This document shows positions 8,278 through 18,088 of a DNA stretch of 64,000 nt, piece after piece. This DNA comes from Irregularibacter muris. Its GTDB lineage: Bacteria; Bacillota; Clostridia; Eubacteriales; Garciellaceae. The position numbers were made by a program, and so were the translations under genes. A model generated the notes under the pieces. That model saw only the letters and a program-made list of their open reading frames with translations, was not told the origin of the DNA and did not search any database. Each line of letters begins with the position of its first letter. Position 1 is the first letter of the stretch. The stretch is taken from NCBI RefSeq assembly GCF_024622505.1, contig NZ_JANKAS010000002.1, positions 339,481 through 403,480 on the forward strand, written 5' to 3'.

Positions 8278-9318
8278 TTATTTTTTCATTGAATCAAGAT
8301 ATCCCTTTCTCAATTGGCCACAAGCCGCATTAATATTACTTCCCATTTCCTTTCTTATGGTTGTAGGTATTTTAAAGGATTCTAATTTTTCCTTAAAGAC
8401 CTGAATTTGACCCTTTGTACTTTGTTGAAAATCTCTTTCCTTTATAGGGTTAATAGGAATAAGATTAACATGACAAAGTAGCCCCTTCAATAGACTTCCA
8501 AGTATCTCAGCATCTCTTATTTGATCATTTTTATCATGAATTAACGCATACTCAAAGGTTATTCTTCTATTTGTTTTTTTAATATAATATTGACAGGCTT
8601 TCATTAGTTCATCCAATTTATATTTTTTAGCTATCGGCATGATTTCCATCCTCTGGATATCATTGGAAGCATGAAGGGAAATGGATAAATTGATTTGAAG
8701 ATTTTCATCTGCTAGTTGAATTATCTCAGGTACTAAACCACAAGTAGATAAAGTAATGTGCCTTTGGCCTATATTCAATGAGTCTGGATGATTGACTAGG
8801 TGTAGAAATTTCAGAACTTCTTCCATATTGTCTAAGGGTTCTCCACTGCCCATTAATACGATATTGGATATTCTCTCTCCTATTACTTCTTGGGCTTTTA
8901 AAACCTGATCTAGCATTTCCCCAGCAGATAAATTACGGGTCTTGCCATCTAAAGTAGAAGCACAAAAGGAACACCCCATTCTACAACCCACTTGAGTAGA
9001 AATGCAGATTGTATTTCCATAATTATATTTCATTACTACACTTTCTATAATGTTGTCATCTTCCAAAGCAAATAATAACTTAATTGTTCTCCCATCTATT
9101 CCTTGATACTTTTCTACAATTTTCAATCTAAAAATATAATATTCTTTGTCTAGTTTTTCCTTGAAATCATTAGGTAAATTGGTTATCTCATCAATACTAT
9201 TGATTCCTTTATATATCCATTGAAACAATTGTTTCCCCCGATATTTAGGTTGCCTATAATTCTTAACAACCCTATTTAATTCCTGTATATCCATTCCCAG
9301 CAGGTTGTTTTTACTCAA
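8278..9318 (-). CDS. rlmN: 23S rRNA (adenine2503-C2)-methyltransferase RlmN
   Basis: Radical SAM enzyme that methylates C2 of A2503 in 23S rRNA and A37 of some tRNAs. The start is set at TTG 9316-9318 because AAGGAGAT stands six bases before it and it gives the normal 346 residues; the open frame upstream encodes an unrelated hydrophobic stretch. The cluster motif CRMGCSFC is at 112-119 and the second catalytic cysteine is in ACGQLR near residue 334. It lies upstream of stp, as in Bacillus. Confidence 0.94.
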   Translation of the reverse strand: MSKNNLLGMDIQELNRVVKNYRQPKYRGKQLFQWIYKGINSIDEITNLPNDFKEKLDKEYYIFRLKIVEKYQGIDGRTIKLLFALEDDNIIESVVMKYNYGNTICISTQVGCRMGCSFCASTLDGKTRNLSAGEMLDQVLKAQEVIGERISNIVLMGSGEPLDNMEEVLKFLHLVNHPDSLNIGQRHITLSTCGLVPEIIQLADENLQINLSISLHASNDIQRMEIMPIAKKYKLDELMKACQYYIKKTNRRITFEYALIHDKNDQIRDAEILGSLLKGLLCHVNLIPINPIKERDFQQSTKGQIQVFKEKLESFKIPTTIRKEMGSNINAACGQLRKGYLDSMKK

Positions 9319-9517
9319 ATTTTTATCTCCTTTTTTATCTTTTACTTTTATTGCAACAATAAACAATCCTATTATATCAAATATCTTCTTTACAACAAAC
9401 ATTTACTTTTATCTATAACACAATCATGGGGATAAGAATATATTATTATTAGGAATATCAATATTTATGATTAGATTACTCAAATATAAAATTTCCTATA
9501 CTGAAAGGAGATCTACT

Positions 9518-9814
9518 ATGAACTATTATGATTGGCTTGCTTCCCAATACGCCTATATGTATCCAGATTTATATAATACAATGTTGCCACTAATCGAAGA
9601 AGAATTGGATAAATGGGGGAGAGATGATTTAAGTCCTTATCAGATGGATGAACTTGTTGATAGCATTATGAGAAGATATAATGGTCTCTATCCACAAGCT
9701 CTACAACGGGGGTATCGAGATCAAAATACAGTAAGAAATATTATTCTAGTACTTCTATTGTCTAGATTATTTAGACGGGGCAGCTATCCAGGATACTCAA
9801 GACCTTTTTATTGA
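9518..9814 (+). CDS. hypothetical small protein (98 aa), isolated plus-strand gene
   Basis: Not recognised. A strong GAAAGGAG eight bases before ATG 9518 supports translation. The N-terminal third is tyrosine-rich (MNYYDWLASQYAYMYPDLYN), the middle is acidic and helical (PLIEEELDKW, SPYQMDELVDSIMRRY), a short hydrophobic stretch IILVLLLSRLF is at about 73-83, and the tail is basic and glycine/tyrosine-rich. No cysteine, no signal peptide. It is divergent from rlmN, convergent with rsmB, and ends at a shared terminator, so it is its own transcription unit inside an otherwise conserved operon. Spore or surface roles are possible but unsupported. Confidence 0.7.
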   Translation: MNYYDWLASQYAYMYPDLYNTMLPLIEEELDKWGRDDLSPYQMDELVDSIMRRYNGLYPQALQRGYRDQNTVRNIILVLLLSRLFRRGSYPGYSRPFY

Positions 9815-9821
9815 TAACATG

Positions 9822-9856
9822 ATAAAACCCCATTATACGATTTAATGGGGTTTTAT
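9822..9856. terminator. bidirectional terminator between the 98-aa gene and rsmB
   Basis: A 14-bp perfect stem (ATAAAACCCCATTA with its complement) and short loop lies between convergent gene ends; T-rich sequence follows on both strands. Confidence 0.8.
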
Positions 9857-9860
9857 CACG

Positions 9861-11219
9861 TTATATTCTTTGCATCCTACATATAAAAAAGCCATCGATG
9901 TCGTCGACGTGAGGAAAAATCTGCAAATACCCCTTTTGAATTTCTTCATGGGTTTTCATTGGATCTGCTATTGCTTCTATAGGCAATAATTTAAATGATG
10001 AATTGCTGTCTAAAAATCCTTCTATAATATCCTGGTTTTCTTCGGGATTAATCGTGCATGTGCTGTAAACTAAAAAGCCATCTTTCTTTACATAATTAGA
10101 GGCATTTTGTAGAATTTTTATTTGCATTTCTCTAATACTTGCAATATCCTCAGGGTTTTTATTCCATTTTAGGTCTGGTTTTCTCCTTATGATACCTAAA
10201 CCAGAACAGGGGGCGTCAACCAATACCCTATCTGCTTTATTAAATAGTTTCTCATCTATTTTTAGAGCATCAAAGTCCTCTAATTGAATATTAGTTATTC
10301 CTAATCTTTCAACGTTCTTTTTAACAATAGTTAATTTATGCTGATAAATATCTCTTGCAATAACTTTACCCGTATTTTTCATTATCTGAGCAATATGAGT
10401 GGTCTTTCCACCGGGAGCGGCACAAGTGTCTATGACCAGCTGATCTTCCAGTGGATTTAAAATATGGGCAACCAACATTGAGCTTTGATCTTGGATTTGA
10501 AATAACCCCTTTTTAAAGCTTGGGCTGTCTTCAATATTTGAAATGTTATGGACAATAATTGCTTCTGCACACCATTTCCCTTTCTTAACTTCAAAACCTT
10601 CCTGGGATAGCAATTCCATAAGCTCCTCCCTAGAAATCTTTAGGGTGTTCGTTCTTATAGTGATATCGGGACTTAAATTATTTTTTTCTAGAATTTCTTT
10701 GGCAGCTATTGGGCCAAAATCCTCAATATATTTTTTTACTAACCATTTTGGATGGGAATAGATAATAGATAAATATTTAATTTCATCATTTCTTTCAGGC
10801 ATTAAGTCACCGCTATTGGCTCTTATAATATGTCTCAGCACACCATTAATATAGCCTCCTATTTTATGATGCCCATATTTCTTTCCTAATTTTACACTTT
10901 CATTTACTGCTGCCGACTTAGGAACTTTATCTAAAAAAACGATTTGATAAATTCCCAAACGTAAAATGTTTTGTACCCATGGAGATATTTTTTTAATGGG
11001 TGTTTTTGAAAACTTTGAAATTATCCAATCAATTCTAGATTTATTTCTTACAACACCATAGACCAATTGGGTAATAAAAGCCCGATCTATTGCACTTAGA
11101 TCAGACGTATTTAAAGCATTTTTTAAGCTTATGTTGCTATATGCATTATTTACATTCACATCATATAGAACTTTTAAGGCTATCTCTCTAGGTCTATCTA
11201 CCAATATGTTATTCTTCAT
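9861..11219 (-). CDS. rsmB: 16S rRNA (cytosine967-C5)-methyltransferase RsmB
   Basis: Methylates C967 of 16S rRNA. 452 residues: an N-terminal NusB-like RNA-binding domain (about 1-140), a linker, then a Rossmann methyltransferase domain with DTCAAPGGKTTHIAQ and the catalytic cysteines in DAPCSGLG and YSTCTINPEEN. The ATG sits directly against the stop of the zinc-protease gene, so coupling is likely. In Bacillus fmt is the direct upstream neighbour; here two other genes intervene. Confidence 0.95.
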   Translation of the reverse strand: MKNNILVDRPREIALKVLYDVNVNNAYSNISLKNALNTSDLSAIDRAFITQLVYGVVRNKSRIDWIISKFSKTPIKKISPWVQNILRLGIYQIVFLDKVPKSAAVNESVKLGKKYGHHKIGGYINGVLRHIIRANSGDLMPERNDEIKYLSIIYSHPKWLVKKYIEDFGPIAAKEILEKNNLSPDITIRTNTLKISREELMELLSQEGFEVKKGKWCAEAIIVHNISNIEDSPSFKKGLFQIQDQSSMLVAHILNPLEDQLVIDTCAAPGGKTTHIAQIMKNTGKVIARDIYQHKLTIVKKNVERLGITNIQLEDFDALKIDEKLFNKADRVLVDAPCSGLGIIRRKPDLKWNKNPEDIASIREMQIKILQNASNYVKKDGFLVYSTCTINPEENQDIIEGFLDSNSSFKLLPIEAIADPMKTHEEIQKGYLQIFPHVDDIDGFFICRMQRI

Positions 11220-11903
11220 TTAATCTCTTCTACCCCTTATCATTAATAGCCTCAATAACTGTGACAGTGCTACTACGGTTGCCGCTACATAGGTCAATGC
11301 TGCTGCTTGAAGAACCTTTTTAGTGGGTACCAATTCACCTGATGATAATAGTCCTTGGTTTTCTAATAATCCTATAGCTCTATTGCTGGCATTAAATTCT
11401 ACAGGCAAGGTAATAATTTGAAAGAGTACCGCTACCAAGAAAAACAATATCCCAATATCCATCATTCCCGTAGCTGGAAACATTAAGCCAATGACAAAAA
11501 GAAACCAAGCTGCTTGGGAACCAAAACTTGCTATAGGAGCTATGAAATTTCTAATCATAAGCGGTGCATAGCCCTTAGCATGTTGTATGGCATGACCTAC
11601 TTCATGGGCCGCTACCCCTACAGATGCTACCGAAGAGCCATTATATACAGCATTGGACAATCTTAATACTTTTTTTCTTGGATCATAATGATCACTTAAA
11701 TGTCCTCCAGTTAACTCTATAGGCACATCATATAGACCTTGAGAATCTAAAATTCTTCTTGCTACCTGCATGCCAGTATATCCTCGACTATTCCTTACTC
11801 TTAAATATCTATCAAAGGTTGTTTTTACCTTTCCTTGGGCATATATTGCAAATATCATAGCTGGAATCAATAAGATAAAACTCATATCTCCCCAATATAG
11901 CAT
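11220..11903 (-). CDS. YugP-type neutral zinc metallopeptidase
   Basis: A 227-residue membrane protein of the YugP/Zn_peptidase_2 family. Catalytic HEVGHAIQHAKGY (HExxH) is near residue 100, between a hydrophobic N-terminus (about 5-22) and further membrane segments at about 120-165 and a C-terminal one near 205-220. Substrate unknown. Its ATG follows GGAGGAATAAAG. It sits in the fmt-DUF116-yugP-rsmB run with a three-base gap from DUF116. Confidence 0.85.
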   Translation of the reverse strand: MLYWGDMSFILLIPAMIFAIYAQGKVKTTFDRYLRVRNSRGYTGMQVARRILDSQGLYDVPIELTGGHLSDHYDPRKKVLRLSNAVYNGSSVASVGVAAHEVGHAIQHAKGYAPLMIRNFIAPIASFGSQAAWFLFVIGLMFPATGMMDIGILFFLVAVLFQIITLPVEFNASNRAIGLLENQGLLSSGELVPTKKVLQAAALTYVAATVVALSQLLRLLMIRGRRD

Positions 11904-11906
11904 TCT

Positions 11907-12683
11907 TTATTCCTCCCCATTCAAAAAATATAATATTGCCTCTTCTACCTTTGTTATACTAACCATGGTATTATGACAGGGGCCTTCTGGCCTCTCATTT
12001 ACCACTCCTAAAATTGGTATTATTTTTATATCTTGTATACCACTTGATAAATCTCGTTCACATGCGATCGCTACTATAGCTTTAGGTTTTCTGTCAATAA
12101 TGGTACTTCGTGCCAAGGTACCCCCTGTTACAATAGCAAATTGTGTCCCATATTTTGTAGATAATTCTATTAAATCTTTTACAGCACAACGACCACACAT
12201 TTTGCAGTTATATATGTTATTGGTAATTTTATGGGGACAGTTTGCCCACTGGATACAATGGGGGGATAATATTAGTATTTCATTTGCCTTGACCTTTATC
12301 CTTTCTTTACTGACTATATAGTTATTGACCTGAGCAAACTCCCCTCTTATTCTATCTTTTTCTATGCCCATTAAGTTTCCGATCATATAAATGAGGGGAT
12401 AAAAAACTACAAAAGACTTTTTTAACCATTTTAAAAACAATGGATTTGACTTCTTATTCGGATTAGAAAACAATATAGTTATACCAGCAACCATAATAGA
12501 GAACAAGCTTATTATTAAAAGAATCAGAAAAAACATTAATGCATTGTGATAGATGTTTAGATTATCCGTAATAATAAATATGCCTAAGACTATAGCAAAT
12601 AAAAGTATGGTAAAGATTGTAGCTGCTAATAGTTGGGCAAATAACCTATAATCTTTTTTTACTTTACTATTCATCCTATTCAC
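11907..12683 (-). CDS. DUF116 family membrane protein
   Basis: 258 residues. Two N-terminal membrane segments (about 15-38 and 45-70) precede a soluble domain with the cysteine cluster of DUF116: CIQWANCPHK, then CKMCGRC, then ACERDLSSGI; the cysteines suggest metal binding. Function unknown. The start is taken at GTG 12681-12683 with AAGGTAG upstream; an ATG three codons later is possible. It overlaps the end of fmt by eight bases. Confidence 0.8.
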   Translation of the reverse strand: MNRMNSKVKKDYRLFAQLLAATIFTILLFAIVLGIFIITDNLNIYHNALMFFLILLIISLFSIMVAGITILFSNPNKKSNPLFLKWLKKSFVVFYPLIYMIGNLMGIEKDRIRGEFAQVNNYIVSKERIKVKANEILILSPHCIQWANCPHKITNNIYNCKMCGRCAVKDLIELSTKYGTQFAIVTGGTLARSTIIDRKPKAIVAIACERDLSSGIQDIKIIPILGVVNERPEGPCHNTMVSITKVEEAILYFLNGEE

Positions 12684-13629
12684 ATCTACCTTGACCTAAA
12701 ATAGTACCCTTTTGAATCTGATTACCCAACACAAAGGCATCTACACTCATTCTTTTTCCATTAGGCATTTGTATTTGGGAGATAACTATACAGCCATCAC
12801 CTGTCTTTACAATCCAACCTACATGAGGAATATGCTGTAAAATTTCACCTGGTTTTCCAGAGACATCCTTATAATCATCAAAAATACCAGCTTTCCAAAC
12901 TTTCATTTTCTTCCCTAATAATTCTGTAAATGCTCCAGGCCATGGATTGGTACCCCTTATTAAGTTAAAAATATGATCAGCCGACTGTGACCAATCAATT
13001 TTTCCAACATTCTTATCTAACATAGGTGCATAGGTATGCATTGTATGATCTTGGGGTATGGATATAATCTTATCATTTTCAATATTATCTAAGGTATTCA
13101 GTAGAGTTTTTGCTCCTAAATTTGCCAATACATCATGAAGTTCCCCAGCGGTCATATCCTCTTTAATTTCTACTTCGTCCTTTAGAATCATATCTCCAGT
13201 GTCTAGTCCTTCATCCATATACATAGTGGTAATTCCTGTCTTTTTCTCTCCCTTTATAATTGCCCAATGAATGGGGGCGGCTCCCCTATACGCAGGAAGT
13301 AAAGAAGCATGCACATTTACACATCCCTTTTCAGGAATAGTTAGAATTTCCTTTGGTAAAATCTGTCCGTAGGCAATAACCACTATAATATCAGGTTTTA
13401 ATGCTTTAAGACTTGAAATAAAGGACTCCTCCCTTATTTTTTTAGGTTGTAGTACCTGTATATTATGTTCCAATGCCACTTCCTTTACTGGGGGCATTTT
13501 AAGTTTTTTCCCCCTACCACTAGGCCTATCTGGTTGAGTAATAACCGATAAAATTTTATGTTTACTTTTTATTAGTGCCGATAAAGATGGTACAGCAAAG
13601 TCTGGCGTACCCATAAATACAATATTCAA
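12676..13629 (-). CDS. fmt: methionyl-tRNA formyltransferase
   Basis: Formylates initiator Met-tRNA. The start is set at TTG 13627-13629, giving the family N-terminus MNIVFMGTPDFAVPS; the AGGTG ribosome site lies inside the def stop region and fits this codon better than the GTG three codons earlier. 317 residues. The formyl-folate site shows NVHASLLPAYRGAAPIH and the catalytic aspartate in DTGDM. Coupled to def. Confidence 0.95.
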   Translation of the reverse strand: MNIVFMGTPDFAVPSLSALIKSKHKILSVITQPDRPSGRGKKLKMPPVKEVALEHNIQVLQPKKIREESFISSLKALKPDIIVVIAYGQILPKEILTIPEKGCVNVHASLLPAYRGAAPIHWAIIKGEKKTGITTMYMDEGLDTGDMILKDEVEIKEDMTAGELHDVLANLGAKTLLNTLDNIENDKIISIPQDHTMHTYAPMLDKNVGKIDWSQSADHIFNLIRGTNPWPGAFTELLGKKMKVWKAGIFDDYKDVSGKPGEILQHIPHVGWIVKTGDGCIVISQIQMPNGKRMSVDAFVLGNQIQKGTILGQGRCE

Positions 13630-13638
13630 AATAATCAC

Positions 13639-14091
13639 CTACTTATCAATATATCTTATCACTTTATCTGTAAATAATATCCCATCTAAATGATCTATCT
13701 CATGACAAAAAGCCTGGGCTAAGAAACCTTCCGCTTCATGTTGAACTTCTTGCCCCTCTATATCTATGCCCTTTACAATTACTTTTTTAGGTCTGTCAAC
13801 TACTCCAGATTTTCCGGGAATACTTAAACATCCCTCAACTACTTGCTGTTGTCCTTCATCATGAATAATTTGGGGATTTACTATGACAACTGGCCCCTCA
13901 CCCACATCAATTACAACTAACCTTTTTAATATCCCCACCTGGGGAGCTGCAAGTCCAACTCCTTCAGCATGATACATGGTCTCAAGCATATCTTCAGCCA
14001 ATATTTTTATCTTATCGTCTACTTTATCTATTGGTCGAGATTTTTTTCTCAATATTGGGTCTGCATCTAAACGAATATTTCTTATAGCCAT
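13639..14091 (-). CDS. def: peptide deformylase
   Basis: Removes the N-formyl group from new proteins, in the same operon as the enzyme that adds it. The start ATG 14089-14091 follows AAGGAGG, giving 150 residues. Metal-site motifs are GVGLAAPQ (45-52 region), EGCLS with C88, and HEIDH at 130-134. Upstream is priA, as in Bacillus. Confidence 0.96.
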   Translation of the reverse strand: MAIRNIRLDADPILRKKSRPIDKVDDKIKILAEDMLETMYHAEGVGLAAPQVGILKRLVVIDVGEGPVVIVNPQIIHDEGQQQVVEGCLSIPGKSGVVDRPKKVIVKGIDIEGQEVQHEAEGFLAQAFCHEIDHLDGILFTDKVIRYIDK

Positions 14092-14152
14092 ATTCTTCCT
14101 CCTTATTCTTTCCACGTTTCTACTCCTATTTTATCATAATATATTTTATAAA

Positions 14153-16621
14153 TCATATTATGCTCATAGGATTAATGTCAATAGCAATATTAAGATTATT
14201 ACTTTCTTCTACTCCTTTAGGATACCCCTTTTTTAGAATATGACTAAAGAGTAAAAGGTCATTTGTTTTTATAATAAGATGCCATCTATATTTATTCTTA
14301 ATCTTGGATATAGAACACGGCACAGGTTTAAATATATCATTGATTAGATGTCCTTTCCCTGCCTCTCTTAAATAATCGGTTAACTGAAGGTAAAATGTGT
14401 TTATCTTTCTTATTAAACTTTCTTCATCTTCACCAGTAAACACGATGTTGATTAATTTTTTGAAGGGAGGATACTGCATTTCTCTTCTTAGATTTATTTC
14501 TTCCTTGTAAAAATTATCATAATCGTGCTGTTGGGCATGGATTAGGCTATAATGGCTGGGCTCATAAGTTTGTACGATAACCTGACCCGAAAGAACACTT
14601 CTACCTGCTCTACCAGCTACCTGAGTTGTTAATTGGAAGGTACGCTCAGCTGCACGAAAATCAGGCAAATTCAATGATGTATCTGCAATAATTACTCCTA
14701 CCAATGTTACTCTAGGAAAATCCAACCCTTTAGAAATCATTTGAGTGCCTATAAGGATATCCGCCTCCTGGTTTTTAAAAGCATTGATTATCTGATCATG
14801 AGATCCTTTTTTCCTAGTTGTATCGACATCCATACGTAATATCCTAGCCTGAGGGAATTCTTTTTTTATAATGGTCTCCACTTTTTGTGTGCCTGTTCCA
14901 AAAAATCTAATTTTTCTACTTTTACAGCAGGGACATATCTTTGGAGTTGGTTTAGTATAGCCACAATAATGACATAGCAACCTATGATTGTTTTGATGAT
15001 AAGTTAATGAGACATCACATTTTGGGCATTTTTCCACATACCCACATTTCCTACATGACACAAAGGTAGAATAGCCCCTCCGATTTAAAAATAAAATACT
15101 TTGATGTTTCTCTTGAAGATTTTGCTCTATGGCTCTTCTAAGTTCTTTACTTAATATGGAATAGTTCCCTTCTTTTAGTTCATTTCTCATATCCACTAGG
15201 GTAATATCTGGCATTGGGATATGATCTATTCTATTTTTAAGGGATAATAAATGATACTCCCTGTTCTCAGTGCTATGATAACTTTCAATAGAAGGGGTAG
15301 CACTTCCTAATACTAGATGACAATCTACAATTTCGCACAATTTTTCTGCAACTTCTTTGGCGTGATATCTCGGCCTATTGGAAGACTTATAACTTGTTTC
15401 ATGTTCCTCATCAATAATGATTAGTCCTAGGCTTTTTAATGGGGCAAAGATAGCCGATCGGGCTCCTACCACAATATTTGTTTTTCCAGCCTTAATCCTT
15501 TTCCACTGATCGTATTTTTCCCCATGGGATAAATGACTATGTAGAACAGATACCTGTTCACCGAAACGACCAATGACTCGCTCTACCATTTGGGGCGTTA
15601 AGGAAATCTCGGGTACCAAAAGAATAGATTGTTTTCCCATTTTTAGCATTTTTTCAATCATATTTAAATATATTTCGGTTTTCCCACTTCCAGTTACCCC
15701 ATGAATAAGCATTTTCTGAGAAGGCTTTTTAATCAAATACTCAAATTGCTCAATAATATTTTTTTGTTCCCCTGTTAGCGTTTTTCTAGGGTTTTGAAAA
15801 TTTCTGTTATGATAAGGGTTTCGAAATACCATTTTTGAAGTGATACTAATTAATTCTTTTTTAAGTAAACTTTCTATAGAGCTATTAGAAATATTGAGTT
15901 TATTTTTTATATCCCTTAATTTATAGGGAAAATGATCTAGATGCATAATTATTTCTCTCTGTTTATGCGCTGTATTTTTAATCTCCTTAAGGTAATCTTC
16001 TTGGCTTTTATATTTTCCTGATAACATGATGTATTTCTCTTCTTTTTCTCTAATGCCCATATAGAATTTCTCTTGTACATCCAAATAGTTTTCCCTAACC
16101 ATTTTTTTTATTCTTCTTTTGTTCTCTTGGCCTGGAAATGTCCTATATATTGTATCTAGATCCATGGGTCTATTTTGTTCTTGAATATACTGGACTACTT
16201 TACTTTCCAATGTATTATTTTTCCCTATACATTTTTCAGTTATTCTGGCAAGGTTTAAAAATACCCTTTCCTTTTTTACTATATTCATTCCACCGGGTAT
16301 CATCACTTGCAATGCTTCAATATGTAAGCATATATAATAATCTCTAATCCATTTGGCCAATTTCAGCTGATTAGCCGTTAAGGTAGGCGCCTCCTCTATA
16401 ATTTGTATAATTTCTTTTATTTTATTATCTTCTATATCACAATGGTCTTTAATTCCAACAACAAAAGCATCTACTGTTCTATCGCCCCGTCCAAAGGGAA
16501 CGATCACCCTTTGACCCTCCTGAATTTCCCCCAATAGGGCAGTCGGTATTTTATAGTCAAAGTACTGGTCTATATGAATGCTAGGTTGATTTATGATTAC
16601 TTGGGCATATTGGCTTATCAT
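14153..16621 (-). CDS. priA: primosomal protein N' (PriA helicase)
   Basis: 3'-to-5' helicase that reloads the replisome at stalled forks. About 822 residues: an N-terminal fork-binding domain, Walker A GVTGSGKTEIY, Walker B DEEH in IIIDEEHETSY, and a zinc-binding insertion with eight cysteines from CRKCGY through CPCCKS. Of three close ATGs the one at 16619-16621 has AAGAGG at nine bases and gives MISQYAQV. Confidence 0.95.
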   Translation of the reverse strand: MISQYAQVIINQPSIHIDQYFDYKIPTALLGEIQEGQRVIVPFGRGDRTVDAFVVGIKDHCDIEDNKIKEIIQIIEEAPTLTANQLKLAKWIRDYYICLHIEALQVMIPGGMNIVKKERVFLNLARITEKCIGKNNTLESKVVQYIQEQNRPMDLDTIYRTFPGQENKRRIKKMVRENYLDVQEKFYMGIREKEEKYIMLSGKYKSQEDYLKEIKNTAHKQREIIMHLDHFPYKLRDIKNKLNISNSSIESLLKKELISITSKMVFRNPYHNRNFQNPRKTLTGEQKNIIEQFEYLIKKPSQKMLIHGVTGSGKTEIYLNMIEKMLKMGKQSILLVPEISLTPQMVERVIGRFGEQVSVLHSHLSHGEKYDQWKRIKAGKTNIVVGARSAIFAPLKSLGLIIIDEEHETSYKSSNRPRYHAKEVAEKLCEIVDCHLVLGSATPSIESYHSTENREYHLLSLKNRIDHIPMPDITLVDMRNELKEGNYSILSKELRRAIEQNLQEKHQSILFLNRRGYSTFVSCRKCGYVEKCPKCDVSLTYHQNNHRLLCHYCGYTKPTPKICPCCKSRKIRFFGTGTQKVETIIKKEFPQARILRMDVDTTRKKGSHDQIINAFKNQEADILIGTQMISKGLDFPRVTLVGVIIADTSLNLPDFRAAERTFQLTTQVAGRAGRSVLSGQVIVQTYEPSHYSLIHAQQHDYDNFYKEEINLRREMQYPPFKKLINIVFTGEDEESLIRKINTFYLQLTDYLREAGKGHLINDIFKPVPCSISKIKNKYRWHLIIKTNDLLLFSHILKKGYPKGVEESNNLNIAIDINPMSII

Positions 16622-16647
16622 ATACATCATCCTCTTAATAATTCTAA

Positions 16648-16682
16648 ATAATAATAAAGCGTACTTTTGTACGCTTTATTAT
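16648..16682 (-). terminator. possible terminator after coaBC
   Basis: A 14-bp stem (ATAATAAAGCGTAC with its complement) overlaps the coaBC stop codon, with only a mild T-rich tail, so partial readthrough into priA is plausible. Confidence 0.5.
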
Positions 16683-17869
16683 AGTATTTTTATCGCTTCA
16701 TCTAATATTGTATTGGCAACTTCTTCTTTAGACATCTTTGGCAAGCTTATAGTATTTCCACTTTTATTTATGATCTTAACAATATTTGTATCTCCTCTAA
16801 ATCCAGCACCCTCTTGTGTTAAATCATTTGCTACAATAAAGTCTAGATTCTTTTTTAAAATCTTAGTCTTTGCATTATTGATTAAATTTTCAGTTTCAGC
16901 TGCAAATCCAATTAAGATTCTATTTTCTTTAACCTTTCCCAATTCATATGCAATATCAGAATTTTTCCTTAGGGATAATGATATTTCACTACTATTCTTC
17001 TTGATTTTTTGATTAGAGATTTCATTAGGGCTATAATCTGCTACTGCCGCTGCTTTAATAATAATATGAGCCGATCTATATAATTCCATCACTTTATTAT
17101 ACATTTCCTTGGCAGTGGTTACAGGATAATATTCTATTCCCTTAGGAACTTCCAATGAAGTTGGTCCCGAAACTAACATAACTTCTGCCCCTCTACTTTG
17201 CGCCTGGGCAGCTAGGGCATATCCCATTTTTCCTGAAGAATGATTGGTAATATAGCGCACTGGATCAATAGGTTCACGGGTTGGTCCTGCAGTAATTAAG
17301 ATTTTTTTTTCCTTCAGATCCATATTCTTGCTAAAGAAACTCACAATTTCTTGTTCAATGGCCATTGGTGAAGGTAATTTACCTATTCCTACATCCCCAC
17401 AGGCTAAATGTCCTGATTCAGGTTGCATAAGATAATAACCCAAGTCTCTTAGCTTTTTCATATTTCCCTCTACAATAGGATTTAGATACATCTGTGTATT
17501 CATAGCGGGCACAATAAGTTTAGGTGCTTTGGTAGCCATTATTGTAGTTGACAGCATATCATCTGCTATACCATTAGCTATTTTCCCTATAATATTCGCC
17601 GTGGCAGGTGCAACAACAAATAAATCCGCCTTTTGAGCCAAACTTATATGTTCTACCTCCCAATATTTTATGTTTTGGAAGGTATCAACAACTACTACAT
17701 TTTGAGATAAGGTTTGAAAGCTTAAGGGAGTAACTAATTTTGTGGCCGCCTCTGTCATAATGACATGGATATCAGCCCCTAATTTTTTTAAACGACTTAC
17801 TAAATCTATTGATTTATATGCCGAAATACCTCCAGTCACTCCTAGCACGATTGTTTTACCCTTTAACAT
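16679..17869 (-). CDS. coaBC: bifunctional CoaBC (phosphopantothenoylcysteine synthetase/decarboxylase)
   Basis: Performs two steps of coenzyme A synthesis. 396 residues. The N-terminal CoaC flavoprotein domain has GVTGGISAYKS, the active-site histidine in EVEHISLAQ, PAMNTQMYLNP and the cysteine clamp ACGDVGIGKL. The C-terminal CoaB domain starts about 190 with ITAGPTREPIDPVRYITN and SSGKMG. ATG follows GGAGGTATTTT. Seven bases after rpoZ. Confidence 0.95.
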   Translation of the reverse strand: MLKGKTIVLGVTGGISAYKSIDLVSRLKKLGADIHVIMTEAATKLVTPLSFQTLSQNVVVVDTFQNIKYWEVEHISLAQKADLFVVAPATANIIGKIANGIADDMLSTTIMATKAPKLIVPAMNTQMYLNPIVEGNMKKLRDLGYYLMQPESGHLACGDVGIGKLPSPMAIEQEIVSFFSKNMDLKEKKILITAGPTREPIDPVRYITNHSSGKMGYALAAQAQSRGAEVMLVSGPTSLEVPKGIEYYPVTTAKEMYNKVMELYRSAHIIIKAAAVADYSPNEISNQKIKKNSSEISLSLRKNSDIAYELGKVKENRILIGFAAETENLINNAKTKILKKNLDFIVANDLTQEGAGFRGDTNIVKIINKSGNTISLPKMSKEEVANTILDEAIKIL

Positions 17870-17881
17870 AAAATACCTCCG

Positions 17882-18088
17882 TTAATTTTCATCTCCATCA
17901 TATGGAGTATACTCTATTAATCCTTTGTCAATTTCATTTGTAGAAATCGTTACTGGATTATTGCTTTCTATATCAATGGAAGCTTCTTTGCCAGCAACCA
18001 GCTGTCTAGCCCTTTTGGCCGTAATTACGACTAAGGAATATTTATTATCTACTTCTTTTAACAGGGATCTTAAAGATGGTTTTATCAT
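17882..18088 (-). CDS. rpoZ: RNA polymerase omega subunit
   Basis: 68 residues. The start [20 protein letters not shown] and the following KRARQLV are the omega signature, which helps assemble and stabilise RNA polymerase. ATG 18086-18088 shares one base with the gmk stop codon and follows AAGGAGG. Order yicC-remA-gmk-rpoZ-coaBC is standard. Confidence 0.93.
   Translation of the reverse strand: MIKPSLRSLLKEVDNKYSLVVITAKRARQLVAGKEASIDIESNNPVTISTNEIDKGLIEYTPYDGDEN

Noticed and set aside
9319..9402. Longer N-terminus for rlmN
   Set aside because: The extension is hydrophobic, unlike RlmN, and lacks a ribosome site, whereas TTG 9318 has a strong one.
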